This document shows, one piece after another, positions 9,249 through 18,300 of a stretch of 64,000 nt of DNA (its first letter is position 1; every line of letters begins with the position of its first letter). The stretch is from Gemmataceae bacterium. Lineage in GTDB: Bacteria; Planctomycetota; Planctomycetia; Gemmatales; Gemmataceae. The stretch spans positions 78,873 through 142,872 of the forward strand of contig SHZZ01000004.1 in the NCBI GenBank assembly GCA_009692005.1, in the 5' to 3' direction. The position numbers and the translations under genes are program-made. Below the pieces are notes generated by a model that was given only the letters and a program-made list of their open reading frames with translations, was not told the origin of the DNA and ran no database searches.

Positions 9249-9682
9249 CCATGAAGCAGAGAAATCAATTGCGACGAGCCTTCACCATGGCCGAGATCGT
9301 GGTGGCCATCGCCATTCTTTTTGGCGCCATGGTGACTTTTGCCCAGATTGCCACCTGGTGCCTGGGAGAGCGTGCGCGGAATAACGCTGCGCTCAACGCC
9401 TTGCACCTGGCGGAAAATATTCTGGAAGAGGCGCGGGCGCAGCCTACTGAAAAACTCGATGCTGCCTGGGCCGCCGCCGTCCAAGAACCGGCCCGTTACA
9501 AAGCCCTTCCGCCGGCTTGCCTGATTGAAGTGAAATTTGAAACCCCGACGACCTTGGCCGGTTTTAAAAAGGTTGAAGTGAAAGTGAAATGGAAAGCCGG
9601 GCCTGAGACTTCATTAAGGGAAATCGTTTTGACCGGCTTTTTCGCCCCACGGACTGCCCTGGTTGGAGGGCCAAAACCATGA
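9245..9682 (+). CDS. Prepilin-like protein (GspI/GspG type)
   Basis: Protein of 145 residues with a class III prepilin signal: a short basic leader (MTMKQRNQLRRA), then FTMAEIVVAIAILFGAMV with Glu at +5 of the predicted mature chain. The residue before the predicted cut is Ala12 rather than the usual Gly. After the N-terminal helix comes a short globular domain with paired strands. ATGA overlap with the second gspF gene and another ATGA overlap with the next gene place it inside the operon. It is too short and divergent to name precisely; GspI-like fits the gene order. Confidence 0.7.
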   Translation: MTMKQRNQLRRAFTMAEIVVAIAILFGAMVTFAQIATWCLGERARNNAALNALHLAENILEEARAQPTEKLDAAWAAAVQEPARYKALPPACLIEVKFETPTTLAGFKKVEVKVKWKAGPETSLREIVLTGFFAPRTALVGGPKP

Positions 9683-10167
9683 GGCGAAACTCCCAACGGC
9701 CTGCCTACACCTTGATTGAAGTCGGCGTGGTCATGGCGCTTCTCGGCGCGGTCATGGTGGTGGTCACCACTTTGCTCGTGGGAATGGTTGGGTTGGAAGG
9801 GGCCGAATCCGGGTTGCAAGCACGCATGCAAGGGCTGGTTCGCCTGGGAGAACAATTCCGCGCGGACGGCGCCACGGCGGCGAAAGCCAAGTTCACTCCT
9901 GGGCCAGACGACAAGAGCGCCTCGCTCACTTTAGAATTCGCCAAGGGCAAGCCGGTGACTTATCAATGGGAAAAAGCCGGCCTGTTCCGCGAGGGGCCCG
10001 AAGGGAAACAGAGACTGATTCCCTCCAGTATCATTGAGCAAATTGAATTTGCCGCCGGGGAAAAAGACCGGCTGGTGTCGATGCGTTTGTTGGAAAAAGG
10101 GAAAGGGGCCCGCTCGCCTTTAAGAAACTGGTGGATTCAGTCGGCACTTGGAGGGGATGTGCAATGA
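9679..10167 (+). CDS. Prepilin-like protein (GspJ/GspH type)
   Basis: Protein of 162 residues. The leader is MRRNSQRPA, followed by YTLIEVGVVMALLGAVMVVV with Glu at +5, the prepilin N-terminal methylation pattern; the residue before the predicted cut is again Ala (A9). The rest is a small beta-rich domain. Four-base overlaps with both neighbouring genes indicate translational coupling. Position after an I-like gene and before a K-like gene suggests a minor pseudopilin at the pilus tip. Confidence 0.68.
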   Translation: MRRNSQRPAYTLIEVGVVMALLGAVMVVVTTLLVGMVGLEGAESGLQARMQGLVRLGEQFRADGATAAKAKFTPGPDDKSASLTLEFAKGKPVTYQWEKAGLFREGPEGKQRLIPSSIIEQIEFAAGEKDRLVSMRLLEKGKGARSPLRNWWIQSALGGDVQ

Positions 10168-10580
10168 TGCTGAAGAGGGCCTCTTCTGGTGCGAGAAAAG
10201 GCGTGGCACTGCTGACGGCGCTGGTGGTGCTGGCCGTGGCGGCGGCGTTGTCCGTCACTGTGACGGTTCATGAACTTTCCACCCGTAAGGAAATCGCGCT
10301 CGGCGTGGAAAAAGCGCAAGCACGCTGGCTGGCTCGAGGCGGCATGGAACTGGCCATCGCTCACCTGGCCGCTGGCACGCAAGATAAAACCCCCAAGAGC
10401 CTCGAAATTAAAGGGGGCAAGGCCACGATCACGGTCACCAGCGTCGTCTCAAGCCGTTGGCAGGTGGAAACCACTGGCGAGTTTTCTCGGCCGGATGGCC
10501 GCCCAGCCCGGGTCACCTTGAAAAGGACTTTTGCCGTGAAAACCACCGAGGGCAAAATCCTGGTTTCACCAGCCGATTAA
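10164..10580 (+). CDS. GspK/PilX-like pseudopilin protein, short
   Basis: About 138 residues. The N-terminus RKGVALLTALVVLAVAAALS is the K-type pattern: Gly13 before the predicted cut, a hydrophobic helix and no Glu at +5. The sequence ARWLARGGMELAIAHLA after the helix is also typical of GspK/PilX N-terminal regions. Canonical GspK has about 300 residues, so this lacks most of the globular domain. I chose the ATG at 10164 over an upstream ATG at 10131 because GGAGGGG lies about seven bases before it and it forms an ATGA overlap with the previous stop. It is the last gene of the operon and converges with the next gene, overlapping it by 4 bp. Confidence 0.65.
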   Translation: MMLKRASSGARKGVALLTALVVLAVAAALSVTVTVHELSTRKEIALGVEKAQARWLARGGMELAIAHLAAGTQDKTPKSLEIKGGKATITVTSVVSSRWQVETTGEFSRPDGRPARVTLKRTFAVKTTEGKILVSPAD

Positions 10581-13531
10581 TTCTTCCCCAACGGCGTGGC
10601 GCCATCCAGGTAGCGCCAGTTTTTCAAATACGCTATCAAGTCTGCCATATCTTTTTCGGAAATATTTTTTTCCAACCCCTCGGGCATGAGAGACACCCCT
10701 GTCGATTGGATTTCCTCGATATCCTGGTGCAGAATGGCCTCCGTTTGATTTTCGGCCCGGCGCAGAGTAATTCCCGCGGCATTGGAAGCGCTGATCATGC
10801 CAGTGCTCGTCCTGCCGTTTTTCAAAGTGACAGCGTAATTGAGGAAGTTATTGTCGATCGCCTGGTTGGGGTTGAGGATGTCGGTGAGAAGTTGCGCCGG
10901 GGTTTTTGTGCGCGTGTCGGAGATGTCAGGACCAATTTCAACCCCCACTTCGCCAACCCGGTGGCAGGTGGCGCATTGCTTCTGAAAGACTTGCTTCCCG
11001 CGCAGGGGATCACCGGCCATTTTCAAACTGGGCTGAAACTGTTCCAGCACCTTGGCCCGGTCCGCCGGTATGGCCGAGGCCAAAACTTTTTTCGCCCTTT
11101 CTCTCACTGCGGGATTGGCATGCTGCAGCAAAAGGCGGACGCGGGCGGGGTCAATCTCCCGCGCCTGCAACTCCTCTTTTTCCACCATGGTAAAGAGGGC
11201 TTGAATCCTCTCGGGGGTGCGGGTCATGGCTTCCAGGATTTCCTTGCGCACCGCTGGCCCTTGCGTTTTCCAGTCCTGGAAAAGTATTTTGGAAATGCCT
11301 GGCTCGCTTTGCGAAGCGATGGCGCGAACAGCGGCCAGGCGGATTTCCGGTTCACCACTGGTTAGCAGTTTTTTCAAAGGCGTCTGAGAGTCCTTGGCCG
11401 ACGCCATGCCCAGAAGTTGAATCGCCTCCAGCCGGGTTTTTACAGGCAGCGATTGATCCAACGCCAGGCCGGCCCGCTGGGTCAGGTACTTCCGGGTTTT
11501 CTCGCGGACGCCTTCCGGGATTTGCTTCGTCCCTTCCAGGAAGGCATAAAACGAGCCGCCGCGCTTGGAGAAGCCATCGGCCAGGCCGAACATGATGGCG
11601 GCCAGCCCGGGAGGTGCGGGGTTAAGTTCCAGGCTCGATTGTAAAAGGGTCTGGATTTCATCCGGGTCACGCCGTGAACCCGCTTGAGAGCACAGCTCCC
11701 GGATTAAGGTTTCCACTTCCAGGTTCATTTCCTGACGCGAAAGATCCAGCGCCAGCGCCCCGGCGTTATCCCCCGCAGACACCCCGATGGCCAGCCGGGT
11801 CCAGCGATCGAGTGGCTGCGCCTTCGCTGCTTGTTTTAAGGCGTTTAGCCGCAAAGAAAGGGGCAGATAAGAAGCGGTCAAGGCCGCCTGAAACCGTAGA
11901 GCCCCGTCCGGTTGGTCGACCAGGCGGGAGACTTTTTCCCCCAGGCTGCCGTCCAGGGGCAACCCCTCCGCCATGAGCAAGGCCGCGGCTTGCACGCGCG
12001 GGTTTTTGTGCTCAATCAAAGCCTCCACCTCTTTGGCGTTGATTTTTCCCATGGAGTGGAGCAGCCATGCGGCGTGAAAAGTTTTTAAGGCGCTGAACTG
12101 ATCCCGCAGTGCTTCGCGCAGCAAGGGGATGCTGGCCGGGGCCTCTTTTTGCAGAAGTAACCGGTGGGCGGTGTCGCGCCAATAGCCTTCAAGATTGCCA
12201 AGTTGATTGACCAATTCCGCAGCCGAGGCATGGGCCAGGCTGGGCTGTTCAATTTTCTTGGGTAAAGCCGGGTTGAAAATCCGCCAGATGCGCCCTTTCT
12301 CTTTTCCCAATATCAAGTCAGAGCGGTTTTTCAGCTCCACCGGCATGAACTCGGGATGTTCAATAACGGCCCGGCACATATCGACCACATACAGCGCGCC
12401 GTCGGGGCCATGCGTCAAGTTCACCGGACGGAACCACTCATCCGTGGTGGCCAGGAATTCAACTCCCTCCCGCGCGGTTTTCGCTGTGAAAGTCGCCCCC
12501 TTGGGCGTGAGAATTTCCTCGTGGACCAGGTTGCCTGTCGGATCGCAAGTGAAGGCGCTATTGAAGTGGTTTTCACCCAGAAGAAGCCCTTGGTGAATAA
12601 ACACGCCGCAGGCAGCGGTAAAACGGCCGGCGTGGAGATTGGAAGTTGTCCAGTTCCTGCTAAGAGGATAAATTTTCGACCCCGAGGAAAGCGGCCCGGC
12701 CTGCCCCTCATCGACATCTTGGACCAATTCTCCCGCGCCGGCCAGCAGGTTGCGTTTCAAATATCGGTTGTCGAACACCACATGGCGCAGGTGATGGCGA
12801 TTGTCGCAAACAAAACGATTGCCCCAGGGATCGAAGCAGTTGCCAAACTGCCCTGGCCCGGTGGTGGGTTCGGCCTGGTCTTTCCTCGGGTCGAAACGAA
12901 AGTCCATGCCGGCGATGTTCAGCGGTTTTTCTCCCTGTTTTCCAGCGCGAATGATCTGCCCGCCGCGCAACCCGTTGGCCACGGTCACCCAGCCATCCGG
13001 GCCAAGGATGGGAAAGCTGACGCGCAGTTGCGGGTTAAGCGCCGCAAATCCTTCATAAAGGACCTCCCGCTGGTCGGCTTTGCCATCGTTATTGGTGTCC
13101 CTAAGGAAAAGAATGTGCGGGGCGCAGGTGACAAAAGCGCCATCCTTCCAGGGCAAGACGCCGTTGGCGAAAAGCAGGTTGTCGGCAAAGAGTGTGGCCT
13201 TGTCGAATTGGCCGTCGCCGTTCGTGTCTTCGAGAATCTTGATGGCGCCCTCGGGAGGTTTCCCCGGGGCGGGGCCGTTGGGGTAGTCGGGCATTTCCAC
13301 CACCCAGAGCCTTTTCTTTTCATCGAAGACCGCGGCCACCGGGCAGTGAATGAGCGGATCGGCGGCAACGAGTTCGATCTTCAACCCGGGCGCGATTTGA
13401 AACAACGCTTGCGCCTTTTCAGGGGGCAAGGCCTGGGATTGCGGCGTTTTGTTCGGCGCTTGGGGCGCCCCTGGGGAATAGACTCCCAAGATTACTACCA
13501 GGAAGAAGGCCAAGCTCGTAGTTCGTTTCAT
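10577..13531 (-). CDS. Secreted membrane-bound-dehydrogenase/HEAT/cytochrome c protein
   Basis: Protein of 984 residues of the planctomycete-type membrane-bound dehydrogenase family. Signal peptide at about 1-20, then a propeller domain (about 45-440) rich in DTNGDGQFDKATLFAD-like Ca-binding blades, a HEAT-like helical region (about 460-800) and a C-terminal cytochrome c domain with heme motif CATCH at 853-857 and a probable Met ligand in SLMPEGLE. It probably oxidises a sugar or alcohol in the periplasm and passes electrons to its heme; the substrate is unknown. The frame is open upstream to 13678, but the ATG at 13531 begins the signal peptide. It converges with the pseudopilin operon and diverges from the ceramidase-like gene. 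Confidence 0.82.
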   Translation of the reverse strand: MKRTTSLAFFLVVILGVYSPGAPQAPNKTPQSQALPPEKAQALFQIAPGLKIELVAADPLIHCPVAAVFDEKKRLWVVEMPDYPNGPAPGKPPEGAIKILEDTNGDGQFDKATLFADNLLFANGVLPWKDGAFVTCAPHILFLRDTNNDGKADQREVLYEGFAALNPQLRVSFPILGPDGWVTVANGLRGGQIIRAGKQGEKPLNIAGMDFRFDPRKDQAEPTTGPGQFGNCFDPWGNRFVCDNRHHLRHVVFDNRYLKRNLLAGAGELVQDVDEGQAGPLSSGSKIYPLSRNWTTSNLHAGRFTAACGVFIHQGLLLGENHFNSAFTCDPTGNLVHEEILTPKGATFTAKTAREGVEFLATTDEWFRPVNLTHGPDGALYVVDMCRAVIEHPEFMPVELKNRSDLILGKEKGRIWRIFNPALPKKIEQPSLAHASAAELVNQLGNLEGYWRDTAHRLLLQKEAPASIPLLREALRDQFSALKTFHAAWLLHSMGKINAKEVEALIEHKNPRVQAAALLMAEGLPLDGSLGEKVSRLVDQPDGALRFQAALTASYLPLSLRLNALKQAAKAQPLDRWTRLAIGVSAGDNAGALALDLSRQEMNLEVETLIRELCSQAGSRRDPDEIQTLLQSSLELNPAPPGLAAIMFGLADGFSKRGGSFYAFLEGTKQIPEGVREKTRKYLTQRAGLALDQSLPVKTRLEAIQLLGMASAKDSQTPLKKLLTSGEPEIRLAAVRAIASQSEPGISKILFQDWKTQGPAVRKEILEAMTRTPERIQALFTMVEKEELQAREIDPARVRLLLQHANPAVRERAKKVLASAIPADRAKVLEQFQPSLKMAGDPLRGKQVFQKQCATCHRVGEVGVEIGPDISDTRTKTPAQLLTDILNPNQAIDNNFLNYAVTLKNGRTSTGMISASNAAGITLRRAENQTEAILHQDIEEIQSTGVSLMPEGLEKNISEKDMADLIAYLKNWRYLDGATPLGKN

Positions 13532-13729
13532 GATTGTGGACTCAGGTGAGTTGATCAGGCAAGCGGCCACGACTTTAATTGACCAGAAAATTTCCTGCTT
13601 GCAAGGCCTTTCCTCATTCCACGATTGGAAGCGGGAAAAACATTGGACACCCGACTGCAGGTCAGCAATGATGCCCATGCTTCATCCGCCAGTCAGGAAA
13701 TGCACCCTCCCGTATCAGGAGCCATCGTC

Positions 13730-15292
13730 ATGCTGTTAACCCCTTCGCACACTTTTGGCAAAAAAATGTCTCTTTCCAATCCTGGGTGGACCATGGCCCT
13801 GGGAGTTTTGGTTTACGCCCTGGCCCCGGGCTTGGCCTCCGCCCAGCAACCGATTTTCAAGGCCGGCTTTGCCGAACGCGATGTCTCGCCAGCCATTGGC
13901 ATGGAGCAACCGGGAGGCTATGGCAAAGCCTTTCATCGCACTTTTCACGACCCGTGCAAAGCCCGGGCTTGCGTCTTTGATGACGGCGCCATTCAAGTCG
14001 CCCTGGTCGGCCTCGATGCCCTTGGCATCGATCGCCGTTCAGTTCAACGCTGCCGGAAAAAAATCAAAGAACTCACTGGTCTGCCCGAGTTTGCCATTTT
14101 GATTGGCGCCTCGCACTCCCATTCCTCCGGCCCGGTGGGCATGGTTTACCCAGGCGATTACGACCATGCCAATGAATTCGTGCAAAAGCTGGCCTATGAG
14201 CAATCGAGCATGGCGGACCTCAAGTATTTGGAGAAAATGGAACAGGGCACCATTGAGGCGGTGGTCGAAGCGTTCAAAACTCGGGTGAATGTTCAGGCGG
14301 GCATCTCCACCGGCAGGGAGGACCAGGTGGCTTTCAACCGCCGGTTCCAAATGAAGTCGGGCCTCACCGTCACCCATCCTGGGCAGAACAACCCGGACAT
14401 TCTCCAACCTGCCGGGCCAGTCGATCCGGAAGTGGGCGTGATTGGCACATGGAACCAAGAGGGAAAAATGCTGGGCTGCGTGGTGAATTTCGCCTGCCAT
14501 GCCACCACAAGTCCCGGCGGGATTTCCGCCAATTATGTTTATTACCTCGAGAAAGTTATCAAGGGTTACTACGGCAAAGACACCGTCGTGGTCTTTTTGA
14601 ACGGGAACTCCGGAGATATCACGCAAGTGAACAACCGCAATCCCCATGTCAACCGCAAGGCGGAACCCTGGGCGGAGTATGTCGGCGGACGCATCGGCGT
14701 CGAGGCCCTCAAGCAATTGCTGACCATGGAAAAGGGCGTGTTGCTTCCCGTTCGCTTCGCCGCCAAAGTAGTCGATATGCCCAAACGAAAACCGTCGGAG
14801 GCCAGGTTGAAAAAAGCCCTGGAATTATTGCAAAAAGGCATGGGCAAGGCCGACCCCACCGAGTTGACCTTCGCCAAGGAAATCGTCATGCTCGACGCCC
14901 AGTTGAAGAAGTTCCCCGCGGGCGAGGTTGAGGTGCAGGCGGTTCAGGTGGGCCCGGCGGTGTTCCTCACCAACCCGGCCGAGTTCTTCTGCCAGTTCGG
15001 TCTCGATTTAAAAAAAGGCGCCGGCTTCCCTTTCACATTTCCGGTGTCGCTGGCCAATGGCTGCGTCGGGTATGTGCCGACTGCCGAATCGTTTGGCCCG
15101 CGCGGCGGCGGATATGAAACCCGCCTGACCAGTTACAGCAATTTGGAAGTGGGATCGGGGGAAAAAATGGTTCAAATGGGGTTGGAACTGGCGAAACAAT
15201 GGAAGCCCGGAGTTTCCCCCGCGCCGGTTCTTGCCCCGGTGTTCAAGGGCTTGCCCTGGAGTTATGGCAATATTCTCCCCGAAGTGAATTGA
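13730..15292 (+). CDS. Neutral ceramidase-like secreted hydrolase
   Basis: About 520 residues with an N-terminal signal region (MALGVLVYALAPGLASA ends it). The core matches the neutral/alkaline non-lysosomal ceramidase N-terminal family: a start with FKAGFAERDVSP, the His-rich ILIGASHSHSSGP block that in ceramidases binds Zn, NFACHATT, and FLNGNSGDITQVNN. The family hydrolyses ceramide N-acyl bonds, but planctomycete members are often of unknown substrate. I chose the ATG at 13730 because CAGGAG lies eight bases before it; an ATG at 13766 is an alternative. A paralogue lies at 40766-42871. Confidence 0.75.
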   Translation: MLLTPSHTFGKKMSLSNPGWTMALGVLVYALAPGLASAQQPIFKAGFAERDVSPAIGMEQPGGYGKAFHRTFHDPCKARACVFDDGAIQVALVGLDALGIDRRSVQRCRKKIKELTGLPEFAILIGASHSHSSGPVGMVYPGDYDHANEFVQKLAYEQSSMADLKYLEKMEQGTIEAVVEAFKTRVNVQAGISTGREDQVAFNRRFQMKSGLTVTHPGQNNPDILQPAGPVDPEVGVIGTWNQEGKMLGCVVNFACHATTSPGGISANYVYYLEKVIKGYYGKDTVVVFLNGNSGDITQVNNRNPHVNRKAEPWAEYVGGRIGVEALKQLLTMEKGVLLPVRFAAKVVDMPKRKPSEARLKKALELLQKGMGKADPTELTFAKEIVMLDAQLKKFPAGEVEVQAVQVGPAVFLTNPAEFFCQFGLDLKKGAGFPFTFPVSLANGCVGYVPTAESFGPRGGGYETRLTSYSNLEVGSGEKMVQMGLELAKQWKPGVSPAPVLAPVFKGLPWSYGNILPEVN

Positions 15293-15342
15293 TTGAACCC
15301 GGCATCATGCCACCTAGAGTCCGACCCTTTCAGGAGGAGGCT

Positions 15343-18300
15343 TCACGGACTTTCCGCCGTCACAGCCATGATCACCGGCGCGCTTTCGTCTGGCCCTTTC
15401 AAAAACTCCACTTCCTTGATCACCTTGTTGGGTCTGGCCGGCTCCACTTTTAAATAGCGGATCTGCTGACCACGCAACGCCAGGGCGAACTGCGAACCGG
15501 GAACATCCACCCTGCGGATGTAGTCCGCAAACTCCACCCCATTTTTCAACTCATGATCTTCCTTCGTGCCGTCCTCATAATGGAAGCGCACGATCAGGCT
15601 GACCGATCCCTTCGGCAAGGCCGGGTATCCCCAGCCGCTGATTCCACTGAGAAGGTGAATTGCCTTGGCCGGCCCATGGACAGGCAATCGAATGTTTTTC
15701 GGCATGGACGGCGGGATCTTTCCCCGTGGGGAATGCAAAAGAACCGCGTTGGCTTTGCGGTCCCCCAGCGGATCAACCAACAGGAAGGGCACCCCAAAGA
15801 ATTCCTTCGGACCCCAATCCGGGAAGACCAGCCGCTCAACCTGAGACTCTTCGCCAAAAAACATGCCCTTGGTGCTGACCACGGTGGCGGCCTTGTCCAA
15901 AGGCAAAGGCAGGTATTTACCCCGTTGCGACAAAAATTCGAGCAAGTTGGCAATGTCGGCTTTCGTCGCCTGTTTCTCAAAACCTTCGGGCATCAGTGAG
16001 CGGTTGGAGACTTTAATCTCGTCGATGTCTTCCCTGAGGATGGTGATTTTTTTCGCCTCGATGTCAATGAGTTCCACCGCCGAGCGGGTCTCCGAAGCCA
16101 GCATGCCATTGAGCAGCTTGCCCGACTTGGTAGTCAGCAGGTAAACTCGGAAATTCCCTTCGACATCGCGGTTGGGATCGAGGATGTGAACCAGGAGTTC
16201 CTGCTTGGGATGCGCGGCCATGCCGGTGAGATCGGGGCCAATTTTCGTCCCTTCGCCAGAATGCTGGTGGCACTTGGCGCATTGATTTTTGAAAACAATT
16301 TTACCCAGCGCCGCGTCGCCTTTTTCCTTGGCCAGGGGCAAGTATTCAACTAGCACTTTTTCCCGGTTGGCATCGGGTAAACTGCCTCCTCGGGCCAAAA
16401 TTGCCCGCACTCGACCGAAAAGCTTTGTGTTGCTTCCCGCCATCAGCGCCTGCTTTTGTTCCAGACTGAGTTCAGACAGGCGGATTTTTCCCTGGTCCAG
16501 GCCGTCGAGCAGTTGAGGGATCCAAGGAGCCCGGCCCAAAAGAACCTTAATGGCCGCGAGGCGCAATGGCGGGGGCAGCTCCTCCATTTTCTCCACCAGG
16601 GTTTTTCCGGTTTGAATGGCTTCTGAAAGGGCCAGAGAATCCAAAAAGGCTTTGGCCAGATCGGGCCCAGTTTGCGGGGTGATCAATTGCATGATTTTGG
16701 CCGCGGTATCCGCGTCACCCGCGCCGAACTCCAACGCTTGCCGGGCCATCTCACTCCGCTCCGCATCGGACGCCTTGGCATCGGCTGCCACCGCCAGAAA
16801 CCTTTGGAGAATCTCCTTCGATTGCGATGCCAAAGCTTGGTTGCCCCATTTTTTCCCCAACTGAGCCAGCCTTCCGCGGCCGGATAACGGCATTTTTTTG
16901 AACAGTGTTTCCAACGCTTCGTCCAAACTCTTTCCCCCTTTGAGGGGTTGATTCGCCGGCCAGCCTTTGGCCAGGCTGTTAACCACGGCATTTTGAATCG
17001 CCGGGTCGGCCTTGTGCAGTTGAAGCAACAGGCCTGCCACCTCCTCGGCCGCCCGCCTCCCGTGATGCTCAGCCACCCTTTCAATGGTTTGAATGAGCAA
17101 CGCCTGGGCCGCGCCCTTCGCTTCACATGCCTGGGCCAGAAACGCCGTGTCATGTGAGGCAGCGGCGGCAACAGCAGCATCAGCCAGCCAGCGGTCCTTC
17201 TCCACTTTTTCATCGGCAAGAAATTGCACCAGGGTTTTGCCCGCCTCGGCGTGGGCCGGCATGTCTGCCAGGGCCAGCAGAGCCGCCAAGCGAACCTGGG
17301 GGTTATTGTGAAACAAACTTCGCGAGTTCAAAATGGCCAAGACGGAATCGGCGGTGGCGGGAAGTACTTTCAGTGCGTTAAGGCGGACTGCATCCGAGGG
17401 ATGTTGCAGAGCCGCCTGTGCCGCTGCCAGCGCCGGGCCGTTGCCCTCCAGCGCACCCAGCCCTTGCAAGGTCCACAGAGCGTGCATGGCCCCAGGCGAC
17501 AGGCCAATGCCATCAGTTTTCTTCTCTTCCACCAGTTGGATTAGCGCCGGGATCGCTTCTTTCAATTGCCGCTCCACCAGCAGGCGCTGGGCCTGCTTGC
17601 GCCAAAAGAAATTGTCATGGCGCAAAGAATTCACCAAGGTTTCCGCCTTGGCGTTGGCCAGGGAATGGGCTTTTGCCTCCGGGGCGTCGGACCAGGCGAG
17701 TTGGTAAATCCGCCCGTGCTTTTTATCCCGCAACTCGGTTTCGTAAGCGTTGCCCTTCCCCGTTTTGAAACCCTGTGGTGTCGGGTTGTGCTGCACGATG
17801 AAGTTGTACCAGTCGATTACCCAGATATTTCCATTCGGGCCGACCTCGGCCATGATGGGGGAACACCACTCGTCATCGCTGGCCAAAAGGTTCCAGCCGT
17901 TTTTAGAACGGAAGCTGGCGCCATCGGGAGTGATGGGAAAAGTCGCCACCAGGTGCCCAGTCGGCTCGGTGACGAAGGCGGTGGCGTTCCAATATTCCCT
18001 GGGGTAATTGCGCGCTGTGTAAAGGGCGTGGCCGGCGGCCGCGGTAAAATGATCGTGCCAATCCACCTGCCTCACTTTCTTCGTGATCGGGTGCATGGGG
18101 GCGTTGCCCGCGATACCCTCCAATACTGAACTCGACCACCCGCGCACCTTTTCATAGTAGCGGTTGGGAATGGGCAAGTGAACCGAGGGGCAGCCATTGG
18201 CCGTCGAGCCGAAGAGGAATCCCTCTTCACTAATGCCCACGCCCCAAGAATTGTTGTTGGTGTTGCGCAGGAACTCCAGGCGCGAACCATCCGGTTTAAA

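Noticed and set aside
10457..11365. 302-residue plus-strand frame
   Set aside because: Runs through the end of the K-like gene and antisense to the dehydrogenase; no domain, no ribosome site.
12356..13549. 397-residue open frame on the plus strand
   Set aside because: It is antisense to the well-supported dehydrogenase-cytochrome gene and its translation resembles no family; a frame shadow.
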